64,000 nucleotides of DNA from Aeromicrobium choanae (GTDB lineage: Bacteria > Actinomycetota > Actinomycetes > Propionibacteriales > Nocardioidaceae), in assembly GCF_900167475.1 (NCBI RefSeq), contig NZ_LT796768.1:3038001-3102000 (forward strand), read 5' to 3'. The position numbers were made by a program, and so were the translations under genes. The stretch's first letter is position 1. The number at the start of each line of letters is the position of its first letter. The notes beneath the pieces were generated by a model. That model was given only the letters and a program-made list of their open reading frames with translations, did not search any database and was not told the origin of the DNA. Positions 52,700 through 60,213 of the stretch are shown here, piece by piece.

Positions 52700-53950
52700 T
52701 CAGGGTCGACCTGGTGTTAGGTCAGCCTCACCAAGGTACTCCTGCGCCGGCCGCGCGTCGACGCAGGACGTGTGTAGTAAGCCACGTGGGCGCCGCAGGG
52801 CGATCCGGTAGCGCTCGACGTGCCGCACGGGCGCGTCGAGGTACCGGTCGTCGAGGTGACCGTGGGACTTCATGTTGTGGTGCTTCCTGCACAGGCACCT
52901 GAGGTTGGATCCGCTGGTGGTGCCGCCGCTGTCATAGGCCTTCGCGTGGTCGAGGTCGGTCTCGTGGACCGGTGCGCGGCAGCCGGCGACTCTGCAGGTT
53001 CCGTCCCGCCATCGGAGCGCCTGCCTGAGTGACTCCGGTGGTCGGTAGGCCAGGACGGTGGTGTCGAGGACTTCGCCCACGGGGTCGAGGACCAGTCGCC
53101 TGAGCATCGCGTGCTCCGACTGGGCGAGCTCACGAGCCCACGCACTGCCGACCGGCTCGCCATCGAGGGTGAGCCCGGGGCCGTCGGTCAGGCCGATGAG
53201 GTCGGTGACCGCGACGCTGATCGCGATCTCGGCGCGGATGTCGGTGCTGGTGCCGGTGCAGGACGTGAGCCAGTGCGCCACGAGGTCGGCCTGCTTCTGC
53301 TCGCGCGTGCGACGGTCCTTCTCGCCGCTCTCAGGATCCACCGACGGCAGAGCCTTCGCGGCGCGACGCAGCCGGTCACCGACGGCGATCGCCACGCCGG
53401 TGGGCAGCAGGGCGTTGAGCCACGACGTCCCGTCGCTGTTGTGGCTGATCGAGACACGGCGCTCCTCGACCGCCCGATCGGTCTCCTGCTGCACCTGGTC
53501 GGGCTCGAGCCGCGCGCGCAGCCGCCGCAGCCAGGCTCGCAGCTCGGTGATCGTGTGCGTGGAGGCGTACTCGGGCGCGGAGGCCTCCAGCACGGCCCAC
53601 GCCTCCGGAGTCTCCAGCCGCTCGGCGGTGTCGGAGATCGCGGACACACGAACAGCGTCGATGTCTCCCACCCGGAACGCCGACCAGACCGCCGGGACTC
53701 GCTCGCGGATCGCGGTGGCCTCGGTGACCATGGACCACACCTGGCGCTCGGTGACGTGCAGGGCCTGAGCCAGCTCGAGCGTCACCTCACGCCGCGCCAG
53801 ATCCTTCGACAGCGCGATGTCGTCGGTACGGTCGATCTCGGCGACGCGCTTGGCGTGGAACGAGGCCACGAACTCCCACTCCTCGAACTCCGCGACCGCC
53901 CGCGCACGACGCACCGCGTCGCCCACCACGATCGCCCGGTTCGAACTCAT
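52700..53950 (-). CDS. DUF222/13E12-family HNH endonuclease
   Basis: The 416-residue protein has an N-terminal helical DUF222 region (~1–200, R-V-G-D-I-D-A-V-R-V). The C-terminal HNH nuclease domain shows C-R-V-A-G-C, D-L-D-H-A and L-C-R-K-H-H-N, with His, Asn and the zinc cysteines present. The family (13E12 repeats in mycobacteria) is found in many copies in actinobacterial genomes and may be linked to mobile elements; its role is unknown. The end of the frame carries the efe iron box. The ATG start is six bases after TAGGTT on the minus strand, probably leaderless. Confidence 0.9.
   Translation of the reverse strand: MSSNRAIVVGDAVRRARAVAEFEEWEFVASFHAKRVAEIDRTDDIALSKDLARREVTLELAQALHVTERQVWSMVTEATAIRERVPAVWSAFRVGDIDAVRVSAISDTAERLETPEAWAVLEASAPEYASTHTITELRAWLRRLRARLEPDQVQQETDRAVEERRVSISHNSDGTSWLNALLPTGVAIAVGDRLRRAAKALPSVDPESGEKDRRTREQKQADLVAHWLTSCTGTSTDIRAEIAISVAVTDLIGLTDGPGLTLDGEPVGSAWARELAQSEHAMLRRLVLDPVGEVLDTTVLAYRPPESLRQALRWRDGTCRVAGCRAPVHETDLDHAKAYDSGGTTSGSNLRCLCRKHHNMKSHGHLDDRYLDAPVRHVERYRIALRRPRGLLHTSCVDARPAQEYLGEADLTPGRP
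52717..52735 (-). promoter_or_regulatory. IdeR/DtxR-type iron box of efeUOB
   Basis: On the minus strand the 19 bases CTTGGTGAGGCTGACCTAA match 15 of 19 positions of the iron-box consensus TTAGGTTAGGCTAACCTAA. The site lies 33 bases from the efeU start and inside the last codons of the DUF222/HNH gene. Confidence 0.75.
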
Positions 53951-53956
53951 GGACCC

Positions 53957-53962
53957 AACCTA
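53957..53962 (-). promoter_or_regulatory. -10 hexamer TAGGTT for leaderless DUF222/HNH gene
   Basis: TAGGTT (minus) ends six bases before ATG 53950. A plus-strand TAGGTT at 54024–54029 serves the divergent neighbour. Confidence 0.45.
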
Positions 53963-54023
53963 GTGGGCCCCACCGACAGAAACCGCGAGCGCGGAAAGCC
54001 CTTCGCGAGGCGAGCGCGAACAC

Positions 54024-54029
54024 TAGGTT
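54024..54029 (+). promoter_or_regulatory. -10 hexamer TAGGTT for leaderless gene 54036
   Basis: TAGGTT ends six bases before GTG 54036 and supports that start. Confidence 0.45.
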
Positions 54030-54035
54030 GTCGCT

Positions 54036-54998
54036 GTGGATGAACACGTCGTCGAACTCCTGGTCCGGATGGTCTGTGGGGAGCCGAGCGAGCCGCCGCT
54101 GCGCGGCCTGGTGGAGGTGGAAGCGCGGCGCTTCCGGATCTGGAAGCATGCGGACCGGCTTCGCGTGGAGACCGAAGACGGCGATCTGTGCGCCATCAGG
54201 GAGCCAGAGCGACTCGTGACCTTCTCGGACGATCACGAGCTGCCCGTCGCGAGCGGCCGGGGAAGTTTCGCGTTCGAGGACGAGGAGGCTCCTTGGTCAC
54301 CGATCACGCGTCCACGCCTGGACCAGTTGGAGCTGGATGACCGGCGCGCCGACGGTCCGGTCGAGTCGGGCGAGCGGTTCGGGCGGCCGACGCTGACCGT
54401 GTCCCTCCCGCATGTCCGCGACGACGACCTCGCGCTGACCTTGGTGGTCGATGCCGTCACCGGCATGCCGTTCGAGGTGGTCGATGCCGGCGAGACCGTC
54501 ATGCGATGGCTGGAGTTCGAGGTGCTGGGCGAGATCGACGAGGCGCTCCTGCGGTGGGATGGCGAGACCCGGTATGCCGGGTGGTTCGCCTACGTCGGGA
54601 CGTCATCGGCCGACGACGGCATGGATCATCTCCCGCCCGAGCTTCGTGAGCAGCTGCTAACCAGGGCGCAGCGGTCAGCCGAGGGTGAGCGAGGGCTGGA
54701 TCTCTCACCCATCTCGACGCTGGTGCCGCTGGAGTTTCAGGTCTCGTGGATGGATGAGGGCACCGTCGTCATCGATCTGACGGAGGACTTCTTCGTCACC
54801 GTCCGGGGCGTGAAGTCGATGGATCCCGAGGACGCGGACGAAGCGACAGACGTGTGGACCACGAGCGACGGATGGACGTGGATGGTGCACGCGACGGGCG
54901 TCGATGATCCTGACTTCCTTCCGACGCTGCGCGAGCGGATCTCGGTCTGGCGCGCAACGACGTCGCCGTCGCCGGAGGCAGGAGGAGATCGTGGCTGA
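54036..54998 (+). CDS. Uncharacterised 320-residue protein
   Basis: A soluble acidic protein without signal peptide or membrane segment. It seems to have two parts. An N-terminal part of ~200 residues has L-T-L-V-V-D-A-V-T-G-M-P-F-E-V-V-D-A-G, as in beta-rich proteins that read substrate or lipoprotein-like conversion motifs. A C-terminal part (~215–310) has W-M-D-E-G-T-V-V-I-D-L and S-D-G-W-T-W-M-V-H-A-T-G. I do not recognise the family. GTG 54036 is probably leaderless; its stop lies inside the start of the next small gene, so they are co-transcribed. Confidence 0.65.
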   Translation: MDEHVVELLVRMVCGEPSEPPLRGLVEVEARRFRIWKHADRLRVETEDGDLCAIREPERLVTFSDDHELPVASGRGSFAFEDEEAPWSPITRPRLDQLELDDRRADGPVESGERFGRPTLTVSLPHVRDDDLALTLVVDAVTGMPFEVVDAGETVMRWLEFEVLGEIDEALLRWDGETRYAGWFAYVGTSSADDGMDHLPPELREQLLTRAQRSAEGERGLDLSPISTLVPLEFQVSWMDEGTVVIDLTEDFFVTVRGVKSMDPEDADEATDVWTTSDGWTWMVHATGVDDPDFLPTLRERISVWRATTSPSPEAGGDRG

Positions 54999-55230
54999 GT
55001 TCGTCCCTGCCGTCGGCAACATCCTGAGCCTGATCGAGCGGCGCGACTGGGAGCGCCTGGAGCGCAGCCTCGCCCCGGACGTGCACTGGACCACCGCCGT
55101 CGAGGAGCACCTGCACGGCCCGGCCGAGGTCATCGCGTGCCTGCGCGACGACCCCGTCCCGGGCCCGCCGGCGTACCACGACGTCGACGAGCGCGGCCGG
55201 CTCGTGCGCTGGGTCGACAAGATGGGCTGA
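54991..55230 (+). CDS. Small SnoaL/NTF2-like protein
   Basis: A 79-residue protein starting at GTG 54991 with GGAGGAG upstream, overlapping the previous stop by eight bases. I-L-S-L-I-E-R-R-D-W-E-R-L-E-R-S-L-A-P-D-V-H-W-T is the classical first helix and strand of the NTF2/SnoaL fold. G-P-A-E-V-I-A-C-L and a final strand with Y-H-D-V-D-E-R-G-R follow. It is shorter than usual (about 110–140), lacking several strands of the sheet. Could be a truncated or minimal member; function unknown. Confidence 0.6.
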   Translation: MAEFVPAVGNILSLIERRDWERLERSLAPDVHWTTAVEEHLHGPAEVIACLRDDPVPGPPAYHDVDERGRLVRWVDKMG

Positions 55231-55249
55231 CTCCGGCAGCGCGGGGGAC

Positions 55250-55255
55250 TACGTT
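55250..55255 (+). promoter_or_regulatory. -10 hexamer TACGTT for leaderless hydrolase gene
   Basis: TACGTT ends six bases before ATG 55262. Confidence 0.4.
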
Positions 55256-55261
55256 GCGAGG

Positions 55262-56020
55262 ATGGAGCCCGCAGCACTCCACGTCGTCCGTCACGGGCAG
55301 GGTCGCCCCGTGGTGGTGCTGCACGGCGCCGGCGTCGACCACCGCGAGCCCGAGGCGTGCTTCGAGCCGATCCTCGAGCAGGTCCCCGGCCTTCGGCGCG
55401 TGTATCCCGACCTGCCGGGCATGGGACGCTCGCCGGCGCCGGAGACGCTGCGGTCGTCCGACGACGTCCTGCACCTGATGCTCGACTTCGTGCATGCCGA
55501 GTGCGGCAGCGAGCCGTTCCTGCTCCTCGGCCACTCCTGGGGCGCGTACCTCGCACGGGAGATGGCCGCGCGGGCTCCGGAGCAGGTGGCCGGCCTGGCT
55601 CTCGTGTGCCCGGTCCTGACGGGCGATCACGACGTGCCCGAGCACCAGGTGATCGCCGGGCCGGGTGGCCTCGGGGACGACGTCTTCCGCGACTACTTCG
55701 TCGTCCAGACCCCGGAGATGCTCGAGCGGTACGAGCGGTTCGTCGCGCCCTCGGCCGAGCTCGTCGACGAGGCGGCGATGGAGCGCATCGGCGAGAACTG
55801 GGGACTCTCGCTGGCCGCCGCGCCCTACCCCGGGCCGACCCTGGTCGTGGCGGGTCGGATGGACTCGACGGTGGGGTACGCCGGCGCGGCCGACCTGCTC
55901 GACGTCCATGCGCGCGCGACGCTCGCCGTGGTCGACGACGCGGGTCACGCGCTCCCGCACGAGCAGCCGGAGCTGCTGGGCGCGCTGATCCGCCACTGGC
56001 TGGCCCGGGTGGCCCCGTGA
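55262..56020 (+). CDS. Alpha/beta-fold hydrolase
   Basis: The 252-residue protein has the standard fold order: V-V-V-L-H-G-A-G with the oxyanion region, the nucleophile elbow G-H-S-W-G, the Asp in V-V-A-G-R-M-D-S, and the His in D-D-A-G-H-A-L-P. It has no signal peptide. The exact reaction cannot be told; H-S-W-G occurs in epoxide hydrolase, proline iminopeptidase and esterase relatives. The end overlaps the YciI-like gene by four bases. Confidence 0.88.
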   Translation: MEPAALHVVRHGQGRPVVVLHGAGVDHREPEACFEPILEQVPGLRRVYPDLPGMGRSPAPETLRSSDDVLHLMLDFVHAECGSEPFLLLGHSWGAYLAREMAARAPEQVAGLALVCPVLTGDHDVPEHQVIAGPGGLGDDVFRDYFVVQTPEMLERYERFVAPSAELVDEAAMERIGENWGLSLAAAPYPGPTLVVAGRMDSTVGYAGAADLLDVHARATLAVVDDAGHALPHEQPELLGALIRHWLARVAP

Positions 56021-56397
56021 CGGCCGGCGACATTCCCGACGCCTTCGACGTCCTCACGGTGGTGATCCTCCGGAGACCTGCGGACGCCCCGGAGCTGCCC
56101 GAGGACGAGCTCGACGCTCTCCAGGCTCGTCACCTCGCATATCGCGCCGAACTGGGGCGGAGAGGTTTCCTCGTCGCGAACGGACCCTTCCTGGAGCAGT
56201 CCGACCAGTCGTTCCGGGGGATGTCGATCTTCGCGTGCGACCCGGACGAGGCCGCGCGCCTCTCGGGTGAGGACCCGTCGGTGCTAGCCGGAAGGCTGAC
56301 GTTCGAGGTGATGCAGTGGTGGATCGGCGCGGGCTCGCTGGCGTTCCCCGGCGCGGAGGGGACGGTGGGGGACCGTCGCTTCATGAACAACCTATAG
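56017..56397 (+). CDS. YciI-family protein
   Basis: A 126-residue ferredoxin-like-fold protein. It has R-H-L-A-Y-R-A-E-L-G-R-R-G-F-L-V-A-N-G-P-F and F-A-C-D-P-D-E-A-A-R-L-S-G-E-D-P, the pattern of YciI proteins with the active-site His in the helix and a catalytic Asp later. Some members are dehalogenase-like or act in aromatic breakdown. GTG 56017 overlaps the alpha/beta hydrolase stop, suggesting that both act together. A TetR operator follows directly at 56399. Confidence 0.78.
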   Translation: MTAGDIPDAFDVLTVVILRRPADAPELPEDELDALQARHLAYRAELGRRGFLVANGPFLEQSDQSFRGMSIFACDPDEAARLSGEDPSVLAGRLTFEVMQWWIGAGSLAFPGAEGTVGDRRFMNNL

Positions 56398-56398
56398 A

Positions 56399-56418
56399 CT
56401 GTAGGTGAACGCCTACAG
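56399..56418. promoter_or_regulatory. Perfect dyad CTGTAGG-N6-CCTACAG, TetR operator
   Basis: A 20-base perfect inverted repeat lies 13 bases before the TetR gene at 56431 and overlaps a -10-like TAGACT (56395–56400). This is the classical layout of autoregulation by a TetR-family repressor. Confidence 0.75.
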
Positions 56419-56430
56419 GAAGTAGTTTCC

Positions 56431-57027
56431 ATGTCCTCCCGACCCACTCTCACCCCCGACTCGCTCGCGACGACGGCTGCGGACATCGCCGACGAGCTCG
56501 GCTTCGAGCGGCTCAGCGTCTCCGAGGTCGCCCGGCGAGCGGGGGTCAAGCCCGCGAGCGTGTACTTCCACCTCGACGGGGCGGACGACCTGCGTGGTCG
56601 CGTCAGTGCGCTGGCTCTCGCCGAGCTCGGTGACCGGCTGGCCCTCGCGCTCGCCGGGCGCGCGGGACGGGACGCGCTCGGAGCCCTCGTCGACACGGTG
56701 CGCGGCTACGCGCTCGAGCACCCAGGACGGTGGGAGGCCACGCAGGTGCGCATCACCGCGCCGGAGGCCGGGCCGCCGGGTGTGCGCGTCGGTGCGCTGA
56801 TGCTCGGCGTCGTCCGGGCGTACGGGCTGCCGGAGGAGGAGCAGACGCACGCCGTGCGCCTCGTCGGCAGCACCGTCAACGGCTTCGTGCGCCTGCACGT
56901 GAACGGCGGCTTCGACCACTCACAGCCCGACCCTGAGGACTCGTGGCTCCGCATGACCCAGGCGCTCGACAGCGCGCTCACGCACTGGCCGGTCACGGTC
57001 GCACCCGATCAGGAAAGCCCGCGATGA
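56431..57027 (+). CDS. TetR-family regulator (WHG-domain type)
   Basis: The 198-residue protein has an N-terminal HTH (F-E-R-L-S-V-S-E-V-A-R-R-A-G-V-K-P-A-S-V-Y-F-H) and a C-terminal domain with G-Y-A-L-E-H-P-G-R-W, typical of the TetR_C_33/WHG group. It should repress itself and the SGNH hydrolase gene, with which it shares an ATGA overlap, through the dyad at 56399–56418. The inducer is unknown. Confidence 0.9.
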   Translation: MSSRPTLTPDSLATTAADIADELGFERLSVSEVARRAGVKPASVYFHLDGADDLRGRVSALALAELGDRLALALAGRAGRDALGALVDTVRGYALEHPGRWEATQVRITAPEAGPPGVRVGALMLGVVRAYGLPEEEQTHAVRLVGSTVNGFVRLHVNGGFDHSQPDPEDSWLRMTQALDSALTHWPVTVAPDQESPR

Positions 57028-58196
57028 CGCATCCGACCCTGCACGACGTCCCCCTCACCGAGGCGCTGTTCCGCGGCGTGGTCGATCTCGAGCCGACGGC
57101 TCGCGGCGTGCAGCCGCACCGGCTGCCGGCGTGGGCGCGGCGCCAGCTGCCCGACCCGCAGCTCCTCATGGCCGAGGCTCAGCCCTCCGGTGTCCGCCTC
57201 GTGATGCGCACGGCGGCCACGACGATCGAGATCGCCGCTCAGCCGACGCGCGTGGCCTACGTCGGGGCGCCGCCCCGACCGTTGGGCGTCTACGAGCTGC
57301 TCGTCGACGGTGTGCCGGCCGGCCGCGGATCGGTCGTCGGGGGAGACGTGCTCACGATCGACATGAGCACGGGCGGACGCGAGGTGACCCACGGAGAGCC
57401 CGGCGCCGTGACCTTCGAAGGTCTCCCGGCGACCGAGAAGACGGTGGAGATCTGGCTCCCGCACAACGAGCTGACGGAAGTCGTCGAACTGCGTGCCGAC
57501 GCGCCCGTGGCCACCATGCCGGCGGGTGACCGGAGGGTGTGGCTGCATCACGGCAGCTCGATCAGCCACGGTTCCGCCGCCGTGCGCCCCACCGGGACCT
57601 GGCCCGCCGTGGCGGCGACCGCCGGGGGAGTGGACCTGGTGAACCTCGGCTTCGGCGGCAGCGCCCTGCTCGACCCGGCCACCGCGCGCACGATGCGCGA
57701 CCTCCCGGCGGACCTGATCAGCGTCAAGATGGGGATCAACCTCGTCAACGCCGACCTCATGCGCGTGCGCGGGTTCGTCGCGGCGCTGCACGGCTTCCTC
57801 GACACGATCCGCGACGGCCACCCCGACGCGCCCCTGCTGCTCGTCTCGCCGATCCTGTGCCCGATCCATGAGGACACGCCCGGACCGGGACTCGTCGACC
57901 CGGCGACGCTCGGCACCGACAACGTCCGGTTCAAGGCCGGCGGCGACCCGGCCGACGTCGCGTTCGGCAAGCTCACGCTGCGCGTGATCCGCGAGCAGAT
58001 GACGCAGATCGTCGAGTCCCGGCGGCTCGACGACCCGAACCTGCATCTGCTCGACGGGCGCGAGCTCTACGGCGAGGCCGACTTCGAGACCGACCCGCTG
58101 CCCGACGCGCTCCACCCCAGTGCCGCCACCCACCGCCTCATGGGGGAGCGCTTCGCAACGCTCGCGTTCGCCGCGGGCGGGATCTTCGGTGAGTGA
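57024..58196 (+). CDS. SGNH/GDSL-family hydrolase
   Basis: The 390-residue protein has an N-terminal beta domain (~1–170) and a C-terminal SGNH hydrolase domain. The motifs are the nucleophile Ser in H-H-G-S-S-I-S-H-G, the Gly in G-F-G-G-S, a changed block III with G-I-N-L-V-N, and D-A-L-H-P with the catalytic Asp and His. It probably acts as an esterase or deacetylase. There is no signal peptide, so it works in the cytoplasm. It is coupled to the TetR gene. Confidence 0.85.
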   Translation: MTHPTLHDVPLTEALFRGVVDLEPTARGVQPHRLPAWARRQLPDPQLLMAEAQPSGVRLVMRTAATTIEIAAQPTRVAYVGAPPRPLGVYELLVDGVPAGRGSVVGGDVLTIDMSTGGREVTHGEPGAVTFEGLPATEKTVEIWLPHNELTEVVELRADAPVATMPAGDRRVWLHHGSSISHGSAAVRPTGTWPAVAATAGGVDLVNLGFGGSALLDPATARTMRDLPADLISVKMGINLVNADLMRVRGFVAALHGFLDTIRDGHPDAPLLLVSPILCPIHEDTPGPGLVDPATLGTDNVRFKAGGDPADVAFGKLTLRVIREQMTQIVESRRLDDPNLHLLDGRELYGEADFETDPLPDALHPSAATHRLMGERFATLAFAAGGIFGE

Positions 58197-58209
58197 TCCC
58201 GCCCTGGGG

Positions 58210-58215
58210 GATGAT
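58210..58215 (+). promoter_or_regulatory. -10-like GATGAT before oxidoreductase gene
   Basis: GATGAT ends seven bases before ATG 58223 and supports that start over the in-frame GTG 58193. Confidence 0.4.
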
Positions 58216-58222
58216 GTCGCAC

Positions 58223-59179
58223 ATGAGAGCGGTGGTCCACGACCGGTACGGCGGACCGGAGGTCCTGCGGGTCGAGGACGTGCCCGTCCCGACGCCGTCG
58301 TCCGGTCAGGTGCTGGTGCGGGTCGAGGCGACCTCGGTGAACCTGAGCGACTGGGAGTGCCTCGTCGGGTCGCCGGCGTACGCGCGGATCGGCGGTCTGC
58401 GGGCCCCGGCCCGCCGGACCCTCGGGTCCGACATCGCCGGCGTCGTCGAGTCCGTGGGAGCGGGCGTGACGGGGTTCCGTCCCGGCGACGAGGTGTACGG
58501 CGACAATCTCGCGCTGAAGGGCGGCTTCGCGGAGTACGCGGTGGCCCCGGAGTCGGCGCTCGCGGCCAAGCCGGCCGCGCTCTCGTTCACCGACGCCTCG
58601 ACGCTTCCCCAGGCCGGGGCGATCGCGATCCAGGGCACCGCCTGGGCGCGGCCGGGCTCGCGCGTGCTGGTCAACGGCGCCGGCGGTGGTTCGGGCTCGT
58701 TCGCGATCCAGCTCGCGAAGCGGCTCGGCGCCCACGTGACCGGCGTCGACAACGCCACGAAGCTGGAGTTCATGCGCGCGGTCGGGGCCGACGAGGTCCT
58801 CGACTACCGGCTTCAGGACTTCACCCGGACCGGGCCGTACGACCTCGTCCTCGATCTGGTGGCCCACCGCTCGGTCCTGGCCTACCGGCGCTCGGTCGCT
58901 CGCGGCGGGACCTACCGCTGTGTGGGCGGCTCGGTCGGCACGCTCCTGAGGGTGCTCACCGCCGGCGCGCTCGTCGGGAAGGCCACCGGCCGCTCGCTGG
59001 GCGTCCTCGCGGTGAAGGAGGGCCCCGGGCACTTCGCGCCGCTCGCGCACCTGGTCAGCCGCGGCGAGGTGACGGTTCACACCGACCGGACCTACAGCCT
59101 CGACGAGGTTCCGGAGGCACTCGCCCGTGTCGGCGAGGGGCGGGCGCTCGGCAAGGTCGTGGTGGTCCCGACCTCGTGA
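58223..59179 (+). CDS. Zinc-independent NAD(P)H alcohol dehydrogenase/quinone reductase
   Basis: The 318-residue medium-chain dehydrogenase lacks the Cys and His zinc ligands, as in quinone oxidoreductase-like (QOR) members. The N-terminal domain has R-Y-G-G-P-E-V-L, S-V-N-L-S-D-W and G-S-D-I-A-G-V-V-E-S-V-G. The coenzyme loop is N-G-A-G-G-G-S-G-S-F. It reduces quinones or alpha,beta-unsaturated carbonyls with NADPH. The start is put at ATG 58223; upstream in-frame starts are possible. It ends in a shared terminator. Confidence 0.88.
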   Translation: MRAVVHDRYGGPEVLRVEDVPVPTPSSGQVLVRVEATSVNLSDWECLVGSPAYARIGGLRAPARRTLGSDIAGVVESVGAGVTGFRPGDEVYGDNLALKGGFAEYAVAPESALAAKPAALSFTDASTLPQAGAIAIQGTAWARPGSRVLVNGAGGGSGSFAIQLAKRLGAHVTGVDNATKLEFMRAVGADEVLDYRLQDFTRTGPYDLVLDLVAHRSVLAYRRSVARGGTYRCVGGSVGTLLRVLTAGALVGKATGRSLGVLAVKEGPGHFAPLAHLVSRGEVTVHTDRTYSLDEVPEALARVGEGRALGKVVVVPTS

Positions 59180-59190
59180 TGGACATGCCA

Positions 59191-59220
59191 AGGGCGAGCC
59201 ACCGTGCGGTGACTCGCCCT
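59191..59220. terminator. Bidirectional stem-loop between convergent genes
   Basis: AGGGCGAG pairs with CTCGCCCT, with an inner CACC/GGTG stem around GTGC. It lies between the oxidoreductase stop (59179) and the NlpC/P60 gene (59240) and should end both transcripts. Confidence 0.75.
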
Positions 59221-59239
59221 CGACGGGATCTGCGGGTGA

Positions 59240-59836
59240 TCAGACCCGGCGGACCTTGTAGGAGCCGGTCCAGATCTTGACCTTCTCGACGGACTTGCCC
59301 GGACGGGGCGAGTGCCAGATCTTGTTGTTCCCGGCGTAGATCGCGATGTGGTAGACGCCCGAGCCGTTGTAGAAGCCGATCAGGTCGCCCTTGCGCTTGT
59401 TGCCCTTGGAGACCTTCTTGCCCTTCTTCATCTGGGCACCGGCGACGCGCGGCATGCTCTTCTTGACGGACTTCTTCACGACGTACTTGACGAGGCCGGA
59501 GCAGTCGAAGCCCGAGGGGCTGGCGCCGCCATAGCGGTACGGGGTGCCCTTGTACTTCGCGGCGGCGTTCATGATCTTCTTGCCGCGGACGATGGCGCGC
59601 TTGCGCTTGATCGCCTTCTTGCGGGCGATGACGTACTTCTTGCGCTTGATCGCGGCCTTGCGCTTCACGATGCGCTGGTAGCGGAGCTGGGCCGCGGTCG
59701 GGGCCGCGGTCGTGGTGGCGGCGGTGCTCTGGGCGCCGCTCGAGCTGACGGTGGCCGGTGCCGCCTGGGCGGGAGCACTGACGGTCATGATGGAGGCTGC
59801 CAGTGAGGCAGCGAGAATCGTTGCGACATGTCGCAT
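59240..59836 (-). CDS. Secreted NlpC/P60 peptidoglycan endopeptidase with Lys/Arg-rich linker
   Basis: The 198-residue protein has a Sec signal peptide (A-Q-A-A-P cleavage near residue 26) and a Thr/Ala linker. An unusual basic stretch of ~35 residues follows (I-K-R-K-K-Y-V-I-A-R-K-K-A-I-K-R-K-R), then a C-terminal NlpC/P60 domain. Catalytic residues are the Cys in D-C-S-G-L-V and the His in Y-H-I-A-I-Y-A-G; a further His in W-H-S-P-R-P follows. It cuts stem peptides of the cell wall. ATG 59836 has GGAG eight bases upstream. A probable c-di-AMP riboswitch in the leader should link it to wall and osmotic state. Confidence 0.9.
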   Translation of the reverse strand: MRHVATILAASLAASIMTVSAPAQAAPATVSSSGAQSTAATTTAAPTAAQLRYQRIVKRKAAIKRKKYVIARKKAIKRKRAIVRGKKIMNAAAKYKGTPYRYGGASPSGFDCSGLVKYVVKKSVKKSMPRVAGAQMKKGKKVSKGNKRKGDLIGFYNGSGVYHIAIYAGNNKIWHSPRPGKSVEKVKIWTGSYKVRRV

Positions 59837-59847
59837 AGGGGGATCTC

Positions 59848-59970
59848 CTTCAACGCCTTCGAGGAGAGACCTGTCGGACTGGCAGTGAAGGTGTGCCCCA
59901 CGTTCGGTGGTTAGCCCCAAGTCGCGAAAACGCGACGCAATGCTGGTTTCCCCGGCTCGCCGATTGTGTG
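59848..59970 (-). ncRNA. Probable ydaO-type c-di-AMP riboswitch
   Basis: On the minus strand the leader of the NlpC/P60 gene contains GGGGAAACC, a GC stem (GTCGCG-TTTT-CGCGAC) and TTGGGGCTAACC. Near the 3' end is TCCGACAGGTCTCTCC followed by TCGAAGGCG. These match in order and spacing the conserved blocks of ydaO riboswitches (GGGGA..CC, UUGGGGU, CCGUCAGCUAACC, UCGUAGGCG). Such riboswitches usually precede wall hydrolase genes in actinobacteria and switch them off when c-di-AMP is high. Boundaries are approximate. Confidence 0.7.
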
Positions 59971-60213
59971 TGGATTGACTGGTCCCGTGAACCTCGGCGA
60001 GTTCAGCGTGCTCACGGCCTGGCCCAAGAGGGGCCTCAGGGACCATAGGCACGACCCGAGGGCGACCACGAATCGGAGGGATTCGGCCACTTCGGCTCCT
60101 CGGGACAGGCCCGGACTGTGATTGCAGGGAAAAACGTGGGTTGCCGGAGACGGCGCAACGTGATCCATCTCACGCTCAGGAGCCCCACGGGTCACATCAT
60201 GGAGGATGGGGCC
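59971..60213. other. Non-coding remainder of the NlpC/GNAT divergent region
   Basis: Between the riboswitch and the acetyltransferase start I see no credible gene. The minus-strand leader promoter must lie here, perhaps near 59990–60050, but no clear -10/-35 pair was found. GGAGG at 60201–60205 serves the acetyltransferase. Confidence 0.5.

Noticed and set aside
52700-53950. HNH gene as part of a restriction or intein/group II intron system
   Set aside because: The N-terminal DUF222 region and absence of methylase, reverse transcriptase or host-gene interruption point to the common stand-alone 13E12-type family.
59837-60052. Seventy-two-residue N-terminal extension of the NlpC/P60 protein
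   Set aside because: It would put residues before an intact signal peptide and cover the riboswitch-like leader.
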